64,000 bases of DNA from Epichloe hybrida (Eukaryota; Ascomycota; Sordariomycetes; Hypocreales; Clavicipitaceae). Position numbers and translations under genes: made by a program. The stretch is taken from the NCBI GenBank assembly GCA_019022495.1, contig JAFEKR010000033.1, positions 124,001-188,000 of the forward strand, given 5' to 3'. Shown one piece after another: positions 1 to 11,049 of the stretch. How positions within the stretch are numbered: position 1 is the stretch's first letter; each line of letters starts with the position of its first letter. The notes under the pieces are model-generated. The model saw only the letters and a program-made list of their open reading frames with translations, had not been told where the DNA came from and did not search any database.

Positions 1-1
1 G

Positions 2-1460
2 CCCCCTCTGACTGATATCACAGGTCCAAGTGAGCTTGCAAAGAAGCTGACCACCAAGATTCTAGTCATCGATGTCGAAGGGCGCCTAGAAGTCGCGCAA
101 GCGCTAGCAGACGAGGCAGAGGCCATTGCGCGAAACACCCCTACCCGAGATGAGGTTGATCTCGTAGGCGATGCAGACGATCACGACCCCGAATTCATGT
201 CACAATCCGTGTATGAAAAGATACCAAACTCCACCAACAGGGCCACCCCGACCAAAAGACCGAAGAAGGTTCATCGCCGCAAGTCGATGCCTATCCTGCA
301 CGAACACTTCGAGGCTGGCTCCAGCATACGGCAAATTCGGGCTCACAAGGACACGGTGACTGCATTGGATTTCGACGCGCCATTCGGTACCATGGTGTCT
401 GCTGCGCTGGACGATACGATCAAAGTATGGGACTTGAATGCCGGGAGATGCATTGGAACTCTGGGGGGTCACACCGCGTCGGTGAGAACGTTGCAGGTTG
501 AAGATAATATTCTCGCTACTGGCGCTGCGGACGCTACCATTCGATTGTGGGATCTGAGTCGATCAAGCTATGACCCGCACGGCAACAGCTACGGCAGGGG
601 CGAGGAGGAAGACGAGGACGCCATCGCGTTTGGAAACCCCGACGATCAGCCCATCGACCCTCCAGAGGGCAGCATGAACGAGTGCGAGCTGTATACACTG
701 GAGGCTCACGTGGATGAGGTTACTGCATTGCATTTCAGGGGCGATGTTCTCGTCTCGGGCTCTGCAGACAAGACGATTCGCCACTGGGATCTTGAGAAGG
801 GACGCTGTGTCCAAACCTTGGACGTCATGTGGGCCGCTGCTCAGGCCTCGACGAGCCCGGGCGCCTCTGAGGGCACCTGGAGACCAACTGGTCGATCTTT
901 ATCAAGTTCGGCAGGTTTTGTGGGAGCTCTGCAGGTGTTCGAGACCGCCTTGGCGTGCGGAACGGCAGACGGCATGGTGAGATTGTGGGATCTTCGAAGC
1001 GGCCAGGTGCATCGCAGCCTCGTCGGACATACGGGCGCAGTCACCAGTCTGCAATTCGACGACGTTCACCTCGTGACCGGCAGTTTCGATAGGAGCATCA
1101 GAGTATGTACATGCCGAACAGGCCGCACCCATATTCAGTTTCCCTCCCTCTCCTCACGTTTCGGTGGCTAACCCGCTCATGCAGATATGGGACCTCCGGA
1201 CAGGCGCCATCTATGACGCATACGCGTACGACAACCCCATCACAAGCATGATGTTTGACGCAAGAAGAATAGTCAGCGCAGCGGGCGAGGACGTGGTCAA
1301 AGTGTACGATAAGGTTGAGGGCAGACAATGGGACTGCGGCGCGGGAATCGTCGAGGCAGATGAGGGCAAGACGCCGGCTGTGGTGGAGCATGTACGTGTA
1401 CGGGATGGCTACATGGTGGAAGGTAGACGTGATGGGATCGTAGGGGTATGGACATGTTGA
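2..1460 (+). CDS. mdv1: Mitochondrial division protein 1 (Mdv1/Caf4-like WD40 adaptor), 5' truncated
   Basis: Open reading frame from the window edge, joined as 2-1102 and 1185-1460. The 82-nt intron starts GTATGT, ends GCAG and falls between codons. The visible part opens with a linker containing [10 protein letters not shown] and is followed by a WD40 propeller. Clear blades carry [34 protein letters not shown] and, after the intron, IWDLRTG. An acidic insertion (GEEEDED) interrupts the propeller, as is usual in fungal Mdv1. The family links Fis1 on the outer mitochondrial membrane to the dynamin Dnm1 during fission: the N-terminal half, missing here, binds Fis1, and the propeller binds Dnm1. 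Mdv1 and Caf4 cannot be separated from this part alone, but filamentous fungi generally have a single Mdv1-type gene. Confidence 0.88.
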
Positions 1461-1493
1461 TGGACGACGGGTGGGTGTAATTGGGCAAATCAA

Positions 1494-1521
1494 CGTGGCG
1501 TTGGCGTTGGCGTTGGCGTTG
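1494..1521. repeat. Hexamer repeat (GTTGGC)n
   Basis: About four and a half copies of a GTTGGC hexamer just after the mdv1 stop codon, probably in its 3' UTR. Simple-sequence repeat with no visible coding role. Confidence 0.7.
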
Positions 1522-1806
1522 TATGCGGGCGCTGGTGTCTCAATAATGTTGAGCAGCATCGCGCACCAACTCGTTGATTTCGTCACGGCGGAAGCGATTG
1601 AAGATGCGTGCAAACCATTCCTTGTTACATGTGTTGTCCAAGGATCACATACTTTGTAATCTGCACATACTCGGTTGAACACTGTCTTTTTATTTTATTT
1701 TATTTTTCTTCAGAAGATGAAATGCGACCGTAGTGGAACGAAGATGCGAGGGATGATGATTATTTGCCGTTAACTTAAGGACGACCAAATAATTTGTGGA
1801 GACCGT

Positions 1807-1852
1807 CACTCGCCCGCTCGCTCACTCACTCACTCACTCACTCGCTCGCTCA
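1807..1852. repeat. CTCA/CTCG tetranucleotide tract
   Basis: Pyrimidine-rich (CTCA)n/(CTCG)n microsatellite about 100 bp upstream of the JmjC gene start, in its presumed 5' UTR or core promoter. The rest of 1461-1949 shows no gene. Confidence 0.7.
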
Positions 1853-1949
1853 TCAATCTCTCAAACGTTCTCTTCTCCGATGCCCGATGCCCGAAGAACG
1901 CCTGCGCCGTCAACATCATGTGTAAACCAATGATCCGTTGTATAAAATC

Positions 1950-3407
1950 ATGACATCGGCACGCGAATCGCTGTTATCATGGTACCACGATGCCACGCAA
2001 GAGCTCATCAACTCGGCCCCCGGGTCAACGGACGGGGGAGGACTACTACTACTCGATGGCGAGGGCGCTGCCATGAACCATCTTCTCAGGCGACAAGCCG
2101 TCTCGCTTCTGAGACTCCACGACTTTGTCACGAAGAAGAAGGAGGACCCCCCCGATGGTGGCGGCCCCGTCGTCAACGCGCAGCTTCTGCGGCAGCGTCT
2201 CGAGGACCTCGCCTCCATCAGCACGTCCAAGTTCTACGCGTACCGGTACGACCTGGTGCCGCACCACTGGCGACAAATCTACACGGACACGCTCATCCTG
2301 ACCACCTTTGACGACATCCTCGGCTCCCTCCTCGCGCGGCAAAGCACGGGCTGGCTCACGCGTCGTGCTCTCGACGGCGTCGTGGAGAAGCTGGACCGCG
2401 CCATCATCACGGCGGGCGGGGCGGGCGTCCTCGGCGGCGCGTGGATCGAGAAGACTATCGAGCTGCTGGAGAAGCTCGATTCTCGCGCTACTGCTGCTGA
2501 AAACGAGGAGGAACCGCCGTCGCCGCCGCCCCCCAAACGAGTCAAGGTGCCACCCGAGCCCTCGGAAGAAAATGATGATGATACCAGGTCGTCGTTGAAC
2601 TTGTTGTTCCCCCCCGACGAACCACACGGTCGACCGGCCCTCGCAAAGGACAGGTCCTGTCCCCGCCACAAGGGCTGGTCGCTCGCCGCGTTCGAGACAT
2701 ACATGAACGGAGCGCGACCCCCCCGCCCCGTCATATTCACGGACCTGGCATCCTCCTGGCCCGCGCTGACGGACCGTCCGTGGAAGTCACGCGGGTACCT
2801 CCTCAGCCGGACCTTCCGAGGGAGGAGGCTCGTCCCCGTCGAGGTAGGCCGCAGCTACGTCGACGCGAATGCCGCCCGGACGGGCTACCTCGCGCAGCAC
2901 AACCTGTTCCGTCAGATTCCCGCGCTGAGGAACGACATTTGCGTCCCGGACTTCTGCTGGTCTCCTGTTCCGGGGCATCCCACTGACGAGGGGAGGAACC
3001 GGCCGGTGCTGGAGGTGCCTCAGCTGAATGCGTGGTTTGGGCCGGCTCGGACCATCACGCCGCTCCACACGGACGGCTATCATAACTTGCTCGTGCAGGT
3101 CGTGGGCACCAAGTACGTGCGGCTGTATCCTCCGTGGGCGGAGGGGATGAGGCCGCGCGGGGTCGAGGATGGCGTGGACATGAGCAACACGAGTGCGTTG
3201 GATGTAGGGGTCATGGAGGGCTGGGATGAGGCCGGGGAGGGGGATGCGACGGCCGAGGATATGCGGCAGGCGAAGAGGGACTTGGAGGGGACCGAGTACT
3301 GGGAATGCATTCTGGGGGAGGGCGATACGTTGTTGATTCCAATGGGCTGGTGGCATTACGTGAGGAGTTTGAGTGTCAGCTTTAGCGTGAGCTTCTGGTG
3401 GAATTGA
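1950..3407 (+). CDS. JmjC-domain (JMJD5/KDM8-like) Fe(II)/2-oxoglutarate hydroxylase
   Basis: Single-exon gene of 485 residues. The first ATG in frame is at 1950; the codons before it are not ATG. The N-terminal half is helical with an acidic, proline-rich linker (EEEPPSPPPPKRVK) near residues 185-210. The C-terminal JmjC domain has iron ligands H373-T-D375 (in PLHTDGYHN) and H469 (in GWWHYVRSL), and ends in the SFSVSFWW strand typical of the JMJD5/KDM8 group. Members are 2-oxoglutarate-dependent dioxygenases that hydroxylate protein side chains; some have been proposed to act as histone demethylases. The catalytic residues look intact, so it is probably active. The substrate cannot be read from sequence. 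An FIH-like cupin_8 hydroxylase is the main alternative. Confidence 0.88.
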   Translation: MTSARESLLSWYHDATQELINSAPGSTDGGGLLLLDGEGAAMNHLLRRQAVSLLRLHDFVTKKKEDPPDGGGPVVNAQLLRQRLEDLASISTSKFYAYRYDLVPHHWRQIYTDTLILTTFDDILGSLLARQSTGWLTRRALDGVVEKLDRAIITAGGAGVLGGAWIEKTIELLEKLDSRATAAENEEEPPSPPPPKRVKVPPEPSEENDDDTRSSLNLLFPPDEPHGRPALAKDRSCPRHKGWSLAAFETYMNGARPPRPVIFTDLASSWPALTDRPWKSRGYLLSRTFRGRRLVPVEVGRSYVDANAARTGYLAQHNLFRQIPALRNDICVPDFCWSPVPGHPTDEGRNRPVLEVPQLNAWFGPARTITPLHTDGYHNLLVQVVGTKYVRLYPPWAEGMRPRGVEDGVDMSNTSALDVGVMEGWDEAGEGDATAEDMRQAKRDLEGTEYWECILGEGDTLLIPMGWWHYVRSLSVSFSVSFWWN

Positions 3408-3514
3408 GGCTGTTGGGAGGGACAATCACTGATGGACAACGCGTTGCAAGCAAACTAGCAGCGTGAGACGAGAGGAATGAAATGTCCATGCGCCCTCGAC
3501 TTTATTAGTATTTC

Positions 3515-5068
3515 TCAACCGTCCTCTGCACTCTCCTGCGCTTCCCGCCTCGCCTTGGCACCGGCCTTGAGGACTTCCCATTTCTCCCTGTATTTTTCCA
3601 AGGTTTTCTGCATTTTGCGATTATCCTTCTCTAGACGCTCCATCTGTGTCGTCGCAGCAGCCAGTTGCTCCTCCATGTCCTGCGTCTTCTGCTTCAGGGC
3701 TTCTTCGTTTGGACCGCTTTTCGCCGAATGGGGCACCGCGCCGGGTGAGCCGGGCCTCATGACGCGGTAGCTCTCGGCGAGGGCCATGGCCGAGTGCTGG
3801 GAACTTGCCTCGAAGGCGTGGAGGCGCTTGGATACGTTGTCCAGCATGTCCTTGAGGGATTTGTTCTCGAGGGACAGCTCTTCAATCGTGTTGCGGAGAT
3901 CCTTTTCCGTCTTGGAGAGCGCCATTTTGCGCCTTGCGTCTGGTGACATGGGCACGGGTGTTTCGCGAGCATCTACAAAGTCGTCGTCTTCATCTTCTGG
4001 GTTGTGGCGTAGGTCCATGTCGCTGTGGTGGGAGGCGGTGAGCCGACGCTTCTCCTTCTCCGCGTAGCTGAGGATATTGGCATACGACATGGTGTGACCG
4101 GACGTGGGGACGACATAAAAGGAATCGGTAGCGCTACCGTGGCCCTCGCGGGCGAGGGCACGCATCGTGGCTTTGGAGTAGATCTTGGAGAGGTCCGGAT
4201 CCAGGCTGAGCGAGGTGGGCGCCGGATGAGACGGCTTGCGCCTAGGGGGCGGCGATGGTTCGGCAGGCTGCTCGGCAGGCTGGTCGGACGAGGTCGATTC
4301 TTCCTGTATGAGAGGAAGCCCGGCAAAGGCGAGAGGAGCCGATATCTTGTTGAGGATGCTGCCGAAAGTGCTGTAGAAGCGAGCATAGCCGACATCCTCT
4401 GCTTCCGTTCCCTTTGCTGCTGCAGCAGCAGAGGCGGTGATCTGATCTACGCGCGGTGAGGACGCAGCGCTTTTGTTGTTGCGAGACTCCGTCTTTGGAG
4501 ATGATGCGGATGTCGGTGGCACCCATGTCGGCTTGCCAGGCTGTGTGTCGATGATGCTCTGCATTTTAGATTTGGGCCCGTCTCTCCGAAGGTGCGGCTC
4601 GACGTTCCCGGGCGCCTGGTCGTTGGAAACGCTGGGACTGAGAGGCTGCCCCCGGTACCTGGACCGGATTCCTCTCGCTGAAGCCAGGTTGCTCGCAATC
4701 GAGGATGACATGTCCCGGCCAGAGTATCCTCGCTGTGTCAAGCTTGGCAACTTCTTGGAGTGCATGTTCTCTGGAGACATTGCACCCTTTTCGCTCAGCG
4801 ACGATTTCTCATTGACGTCCTCCTCACTGTTCTGCGATACCTGATCGGGGGGCAGCTTCAGGAGCTCGGCGAGTCGGCGGTGGTGCTCCTCGAGCAACTT
4901 GAGTGTACGTAGGGCCTCGACGCTCGTCGTGCTTCGAGCGGCGTTGGCAAACTCGCCGGCGGCAAGGGTATGCTCGTTAATGGCGACGGTTGTATCGGCC
5001 GACTGGCGAGTTGCTACGGCGGCCGCGGCCGCGTGGTCGTGGGCTTTCACGATGGGCGATGAATCCAT
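3515..5068 (-). CDS. Coiled-coil protein with N-terminal MIT-like helices (possible Atg38/NRBF2-like)
   Basis: Uninterrupted 517-residue ORF with its ATG at 5066-5068. Residues about 8-70 form a compact alpha-helical hairpin rich in Ala and His (AHDHAAAAA, INEHTLAAGEFANAA, LKLLEEHHRRLAELL), like a MIT domain. The middle is Ser/Pro-rich and probably disordered. Two coiled coils follow, near residues 375-415 (SKTEKDLRNTIEELSLENKS) and 450-510 (MEEQLAAATTQMERLEKDN). MIT plus C-terminal coiled coil is the layout of Atg38/NRBF2, which bridges the autophagy PI3-kinase complex I. That identity is inferred from layout and motifs and is not certain. The gene is divergent from the sterol transporter downstream and shares a promoter region of about 765 bp with it. 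Confidence 0.8.
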   Translation of the reverse strand: MDSSPIVKAHDHAAAAAVATRQSADTTVAINEHTLAAGEFANAARSTTSVEALRTLKLLEEHHRRLAELLKLPPDQVSQNSEEDVNEKSSLSEKGAMSPENMHSKKLPSLTQRGYSGRDMSSSIASNLASARGIRSRYRGQPLSPSVSNDQAPGNVEPHLRRDGPKSKMQSIIDTQPGKPTWVPPTSASSPKTESRNNKSAASSPRVDQITASAAAAAKGTEAEDVGYARFYSTFGSILNKISAPLAFAGLPLIQEESTSSDQPAEQPAEPSPPPRRKPSHPAPTSLSLDPDLSKIYSKATMRALAREGHGSATDSFYVVPTSGHTMSYANILSYAEKEKRRLTASHHSDMDLRHNPEDEDDDFVDARETPVPMSPDARRKMALSKTEKDLRNTIEELSLENKSLKDMLDNVSKRLHAFEASSQHSAMALAESYRVMRPGSPGAVPHSAKSGPNEEALKQKTQDMEEQLAAATTQMERLEKDNRKMQKTLEKYREKWEVLKAGAKARREAQESAEDG

Positions 5069-5833
5069 CTTGTCTGTGGGAGATGGCGGAGATGTGAGCG
5101 ATGTGAGCGCTCTGCGAAGCTGTCAGGAGCAATTAATTAGCCAAGCACATCAGCTACCGCCCCGTCACGTGGGACTAAGGAGGGGTACATACTGCAATGA
5201 ATATACATTGTATATTTTCGACAACAAGCCCCACGTGGACTAACCACTAGCAGCTCATACCACCAGCTCTAGAGGTTGAAGCTCATATTATGGCACTTAT
5301 ACTAGTCAAATGCTATAGCTCTTATTAAGTACTTGTACACGCTTAGAATAAAGTAGCCGCCCCGTATTAAGACGATGCGAAGATGCATCCCGAAGCAGGC
5401 AGTGGTGGTGTGTCCGCTTCATCGGTCGGACCATCTTGTCTGCTGCGGCCTGCCAATGCAACCAATGCAACCAATGCAATGCTGACAGGTGGCGTCTGGC
5501 GTGTGATTGGTTCATGAGACACAGAGGAGGGAGGAAACAAGGTGCCAGTGCCCAGCCAGCCAGGCTGGATGCACCTGGTGCAGGCCCGGACTCCCGGAAC
5601 AGGGGGGGCCATTATTGCCACTGTTGCCATTACAATTTGACCTCGGAACTGCTGCCGTCCGTTAGCTCTTCAAATCATTCTCTTCATCTTGCCTCGACCT
5701 CGTTTCTGAACCCCGTGCCGCATTTCCGTTTCGCAACCTCTCGCGCCTTCCACAAGTCCGCACGTCCACGAGCTGACTGACTGACTGTGCACGTCAACCA
5801 CCGCCAGGGCCCAGGGGTCAGGTACCCCCAGCC
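5069..5833. promoter_or_regulatory. Divergent promoter region between MIT/coiled-coil gene and sterol transporter
   Basis: 765 bp with no gene between two divergent start codons. It holds a short tandem repeat of a CAATGCAAC-like nonamer (about 5454-5482) with two CCAAT boxes, plus an ATTGG (reverse CCAAT) near 5507. These are plausible sites for the fungal CCAAT-binding (HAP) complex, but no function is shown. Confidence 0.45.
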
Positions 5834-8800
5834 ATGGACGGCGGCACCACTGGCAGTAATGGCCTCGGAAAGCTTTTCCCGAAATCGATAACGTCGAAAA
5901 GAAGACGCAGAAAGGAGAAGAATGGGCGAGATTCAGAAGCATCAGGCCAGGACGAGGACACGCGCAGCACGAGTGCGAGCAGCAGCACGCGGCGATTCAA
6001 CCGCGAGCCGACTCTAGAAAGCGATGACACAAATTCGACCAACAACGTGGCTGACGACGACGTGGACGACCGTAGCCTTGCCTCAAACGAGTTCGGGCCA
6101 GACCGAGAGCCAGCAGACCCGTTGTACATGTAAGTCGTTCTGTTGTTTCCCTTTGTCTTGCTTCCCCTACCATATAATTGTTGATTGGGGTGAACCTCCC
6201 TGATTCAGCCGTTCAGCCTCGTGACACAACTCCACCGAAGTTGAACCACTTGCTCAATCGCGCAATCACAGATGGCCCCGCAGGAGCCATCGCCGCGGCG
6301 CTAGTCTCAGCCGTTCTTGTTTGTACTTGTACACCCACACTGTACATACATACCGGCCCTGACATAATACACATGGTCCGAGTCCGTCTGAGTCCGTCTG
6401 AGTCCGTCCGAGTCCGCCTAGGTGACTAGTTCCGTCTGACCAACAAACGACCAAACGACCAAACGCTCTCACACTTCCCCATTCTCCACATCATGAAACC
6501 CCTCGCTGCTCGCCTGCCCGAGGGAAAGTTCAATTTGATCATCTCACTATTTCGAGGCAGCTCTTGCTTTACCGAGCGTATTATTTGCTTGTCAAGCTAA
6601 GCTGACTCTCCAGTGGAAAAAGACCCGCTTCGAGCTCTGGTCCAACTCGACCCGCCATAATATCTGCACACCCGTCCCTGATCGGCTATCTGACGACGAC
6701 GACGACGTCATCCCCCGTTGTCCAAGCCCGACACCTCGACTCTCAATCCCATTTGCAACCTTCCGCCGAGACCTGCGGCTCTGCAGGGAGCAGCAGTGAC
6801 AAATCCTCGTCGCCGAAGAAAGCTTCACAGTCCAGCGGATTCCCGGCCTTCCAAAATCAAATCCCCGAGCCCCCCGGCGCAGCCGCCAAGATAGCTTCCG
6901 TCGATCGAAAGGGCCGGGCTCCCACGCCCAAGATACAGACTGTGTCCCCTAGAACACCTACGAAGGACGAAAACTCTGCTCCCGTCATTGCTCCCGTCAT
7001 TGTGAATACTCCGCCGACCCCTATAGACCGAATCGATCGCTCCCAGCTTAGGGGCCCCCCCACTGGGAAGTCGTCAATTAATGGAAGTAGTCCGAGGGAA
7101 AGCGTGGATGGCAACCAAGGTGTTGCGCCGAATATGAACATCCATCGTAGAAGCAAATCGGGCTCTGCAGCAGTTGGCCCTAGCAAACTGTCCCACATCA
7201 CAATCGCACCACTGACTCCCACCGATGAGACTGGTGGCGAGGCGACTCCCAGCGGCACTGGCTTTTTCTCGTCCATGCTATCTGCCGCTCAAAACGCTGC
7301 CAACTCGATAAGCAATACCATTCCCAACACTGGACTTGGCATCGGGAGCAATAAGAGCCGAACCAGTATCCACAAATCCCAATCGTCTCCAGCTACGAGC
7401 CAGTCCGCATTGGTAAACGACGTCGACACGGAACCGGAGCGTCGCATCGACGACACGATGGACCGAAAAGAGTCAGCTATTCAAACCCTTGGCTCGGGAG
7501 ACTTGAGCCTGAGCCACCTCGGTCTGGTTGAGCCTTCTGCCCCATCACCGGTGGCTGCAAGGTTTCCCGATGTTGTGGACACAAGGACGAGATCCGAATC
7601 TGCCCCGGCTGATCCCCAGACAATCAATGGAGATTTTTTACCCACGGAATCCTCCAGTCGCCCCCGGTCGCTAGTCGAGTCCGCCAGCGGCGATCGAACA
7701 CCTCCCCTGATGGAACTAGCCGATATGAAGGCTTCAGTCCAAAGAACTTCCAGCCTGAGAAGCGCGATGAAACCTCACAGGAAGCGAGGCAGCTCCGTGA
7801 CGACGAGTGGGACGATCGCCGCGGCCGTCGCATCTGCCAATTCCGCCGCTTTGCATCCCAGCGGCAATGCTGGGGCGCCTAAACTGACCGGGTTCGCCAT
7901 TGCCAGCAAGAAGCGAAATCGGGACTTTCACAGCCTTTTCAAGAGTGTACCAGACGATGATTATCTTATTGAAGATTACAGCTGTGCCCTCCAGCGAGAG
8001 ATTCTCGCACATGGGCGACTATACGTTTCCGAAGGTCATCTCTGCTTCAGCAGCAATATTCTGGGTTGGACGACAACGCTGGTCATGAGCTTTGACGAGA
8101 TTGTGTCCGTCGAAAAGCGGAGCACTGCACTCTTGTTCAAGAACGGGCTCATGATCTCTACACTCCACGCGAAACACGTATTCGCTAGCTTTACAAGCAG
8201 AGATGCCACATATGATTTGATTGTGAACATCTGGAAATTGGGCCACCCGACCTTGAGAAGCACTTTAAACGGTGTCCAGCTGGAAGGAACCGGCGGCGAC
8301 AAGACCGAAAAGGTCGTCTCAGATCAGGAGGCGGCCGAGACGGAACCCCAAGAGGCATCCGGGTCCGAACAGTCATCCGATGAAGACGAAGACGCAGACG
8401 ATGACGATGACGACGAGGAGTTCTACGACGAAGAAGAGCACGATGAGCCTCTGGAGACACAGTCAACGGGCATGACGGCTATGGAACCCGACGCCGATAA
8501 GTCGGTGTCACGAAAAGTCTCAGCCATGACTACCACACACGGGGCAACGGCAGATGTACCGCCCAAGGAAGCTGCGACATCACCTCTTGGTGGCTCTGTC
8601 GACTTTCCCGGACCTGCTGCTCATGGACCGACCGATTGCGGCGACTCCGCAGCGCATCACGACAAGATTCTAGCCGATGAGACCATTCCTGCCCCCCTGG
8701 GCAAAGTATACAATATTGTGTTCGGCCCAGGCTCTGTCGTCTGGATGAACAAGTGGCTGTCCAGTGAACAAAAATGCACCGATATCCAGATGGAAGACAA

Positions 8801-9836
8801 AAAGGGTCTTTCCGGCGACAACAAAACCCGAACCTTTTCCTATATCAAGCCGCTGAACGGGTCCATCGGGCCGAGACAGACCAAATGCGTCGTTACTGAA
8901 ACCCTTGATCAAATTGATTTGGAAAGAGCTGTCAACTTGAGCGTCTCCACGCAGACGCCCGAGGTCCCATACGGCAATCTCTTTACCACCAAAACAAAAT
9001 ACTGCTTGTCCTGGGCTGAGAATAACGCCACCCGAGTTCAAATCAACTGTACTGTGGAATGGACTGGCAAGTGTTGGCTTAAAGGTGAGGAGTGGGCAGC
9101 CTATCTCCCGCTTGTGCTAAAATCCAATCTTGAAGACCCTCGGACATGCTAACCGAAAGAATAACAAAAACCAGGCACGATCGAGAAGAATGTAAACGAC
9201 GGCCAAGGACAATACTGCAAGGAGCTGTTCGCCTCACTCAAGTCTGCTGTTTCATCGCGCGCCCGGTCTGGCACGGGCAGCAACGGAAACTTGAAGGGCA
9301 AGAAAAGGCTGAAGAGAAGCAAAGCTCTGCAGTCCATTCACGACATGGAGAATGGAAAGTCGAGCAAGTCAGATGTTCGAAAGCAGAACTGGGGTCCGCT
9401 GGAGCCGTTGCGGAGCGTTCTGGGGCCATTCGTTGATGTCCTGCAGCCACTGCTTACTGGAAACGTCATGTACGGATTGCTGGTGGGTCTCATCGTTGCC
9501 ATGTGGTTTGGTTTCGGTACCACTCCAAAGCTCAATTCGACGTACGGACCAGACATTGGCTGTGGGTACTATAGCCCAAACCGACAGGCAGCGTACGAGG
9601 AAATGTGGAGGAGACAGGACCCCGAGTTGTGGGAGTGGCTGGAAGAGCGAGTTGGCATGGACCGCTTGAACCGCGACCAGCCGAGCGGACGAAAACGAGC
9701 GATTGAGCATCGCACCGTCGAGGAAAAGCTGCGAGAGGAGCGAATGGATGCACGGGAGGTTCAGGAGGCCATCCGCGTCACCGAGGAAAAATTACGCGTG
9801 CTGAGGGAAGTGATTGAAAAGGGGAACATGAGCTGA
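5834..9836 (+). CDS. GRAM-VASt domain sterol transporter (YSP2/Lam family)
   Basis: Three exons: 5834-6129, 6614-9084, 9175-9836, giving 1142 residues with frame kept at both junctions. Intron 1 starts GTAAGT (484 nt) and intron 2 starts GTGAGG (90 nt, branch GCTAAC). The N-terminus is basic then Ser/Pro-rich. A GRAM/PH-like domain lies near residues 533-644 (HSLFKSVPDDDYLIEDYSC, LYVSEGHLCFSSNI). An Asp/Glu run follows, then a VASt (StART-like) domain near 785-970 (APLGKVYNIVFGP). One membrane helix sits near 1020-1040 (YGLLVGLIVAMWFGFG), followed by a coiled-coil tail. Lam/Ysp proteins are anchored in the ER at plasma-membrane contact sites and move sterols between the membranes with the VASt domain. 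Domain order matches YSP2/Lam2-type proteins. Confidence 0.92.
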
Positions 9837-10326
9837 AGGTGAAGGGGAAGGGGAAGGGCAAGGGGGGAAGCAATTGTATACATGGGAAGAATTTTCGAGG
9901 GGGTGGAGAGGCATGCATGCCGCCACTACAGAAAGAACAATTACATTTGTACATTACTACCAACTACAGCACATTAGCTAGCCAGGCGCATTTCTATTTG
10001 TGAAACATTACTTTGCCGTGCTACGACGTTTGCTCATGTGAAGCAGGCCAGATCCCGCTGAGGCAAAGAAATGGATGGAGTCGGACTGGTATTACCGATG
10101 TTGCACGGAAATGCCTAGGAAAGAGAAGGAACATGTTCAAGATGATATCTTTTTATACTACCTACTCGCAAGGCAAGCGTGGTACCGGGCGCAGCCGGGG
10201 ACTGTGACCTGTCCCCAGGCTGGGTGATGTCGTAATTATGCTGCGAAAGACCGTTTTTTCTCGTGGTTGTACATCCACGGGTGTTATTTCAGCGTGATTT
10301 GTCCCCCTATTCAACACGTGTTGCTT
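9837..10326. other. Intergenic stretch; 10130-10325 is one copy of a duplicated block
   Basis: No gene seen. The stretch from about 10130 to 10325 shares long similar segments with about 13330-13690, including TACATCCACGGGTGTTATTT and GACTGTGACCTGTCCCC. Both blocks lie directly 3' of a minus-strand micro-exon gene, so gene and 3' flank were duplicated together. Confidence 0.65.
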
Positions 10327-10380
10327 TTACCGCCGGGGGAATTCCGCCCGAGATGGGCCTGGGGCGGCGGCGGCGCGGCG

Positions 10381-10733
10381 GGCCCGGGCTGCTGCACGCG
10401 CGGCTGTTTGCGAGCCTATCTCAACGGCAAAGGCTCTAGCCGGCGCGGTAGCGGGGCCGGCGGGCGCGGTGGCTGGGCGGGAGGCGGCGCCGCTGCCCGC
10501 GGTGCTGGGGCTGGCGGCCCGGGCTGCTGCACGCGCGGCTGTTTGCGAGCCTATCTCAACGGCAAAGGCTCTAGCCGGCGCGGTAGCGGGGCCGGCGGGC
10601 GCGGTGGCTGGGCGGGAGGCGGCGCCGCTGCCCGCGGTGCTGGGGCTGGCGGCCCGGGCTGCTGCACGCGCGGCTGTTTGCGAGCCTATCTCAACGGCAA
10701 AGGCTCTAGCGGGCGCGGTGACGGGGCCGACGG
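10381..10733. repeat. 135-bp GC-rich tandem repeat, about 2.6 copies, within coding sequence
   Basis: Units start at 10381, 10516 and 10651, so the period is exactly 135 bp (45 codons). Copies one and two are almost identical; the third diverges after about 75 bp. Because the period is a multiple of three, the minus-strand frame of the micro-exon copy stays open (45-residue repeat), and at least one plus-strand frame also stays open. Confidence 0.9.
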
Positions 10734-11024
10734 GATGAGGGGTGGTGGCACGGCGGCGGGCGGCGGGCGGTGGTAGTGGTGGTGGCGAAGAACGCCGTGG
10801 TGGCGGAGGAGGCGGAGGAGGCGGTGGCGAGGCCCTGCGCCATTTTTCCTGCCAGTCGAAGCGCTCTTCCGCTATTGAAAGAACGTTACCAAGGTAAGTC
10901 ATGGTAAGGGGGGGGGCTGTATGTACATACGGCGCTTTTGGCGTTCCTCCCCTGTCCAAGGTTAGTACATGTACATACGTGCGACGCAGGGAAACAGGGG
11001 CTTGACATACCGCGCTTCTATGTT

Positions 11025-11049
11025 CTAGTGGACGTTTAACTCCCACTAG
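11025..11049 (-). other. Degenerate copy of the family 8-9-8 hairpin
   Basis: Minus strand reads CTAGTGGG, loop AGTTAAACG, TCCACTAG. It has seven Watson-Crick pairs plus one G-T wobble with a 9-nt loop, the same geometry as the two intact copies. Relative to copy 11477-11501 one G-C pair is replaced by A-T, a compensatory change. The loop UAG has become TTA in the aligned frame. Confidence 0.65.

Noticed and set aside
10267..10776. Plus-strand ORF of 169 codons across the 135-bp repeat
   Set aside because: Frames on both strands are open only because the 135-bp period is a multiple of three. The minus-strand frame joins through consensus splice sites to family-type exons, so it is the better reading.
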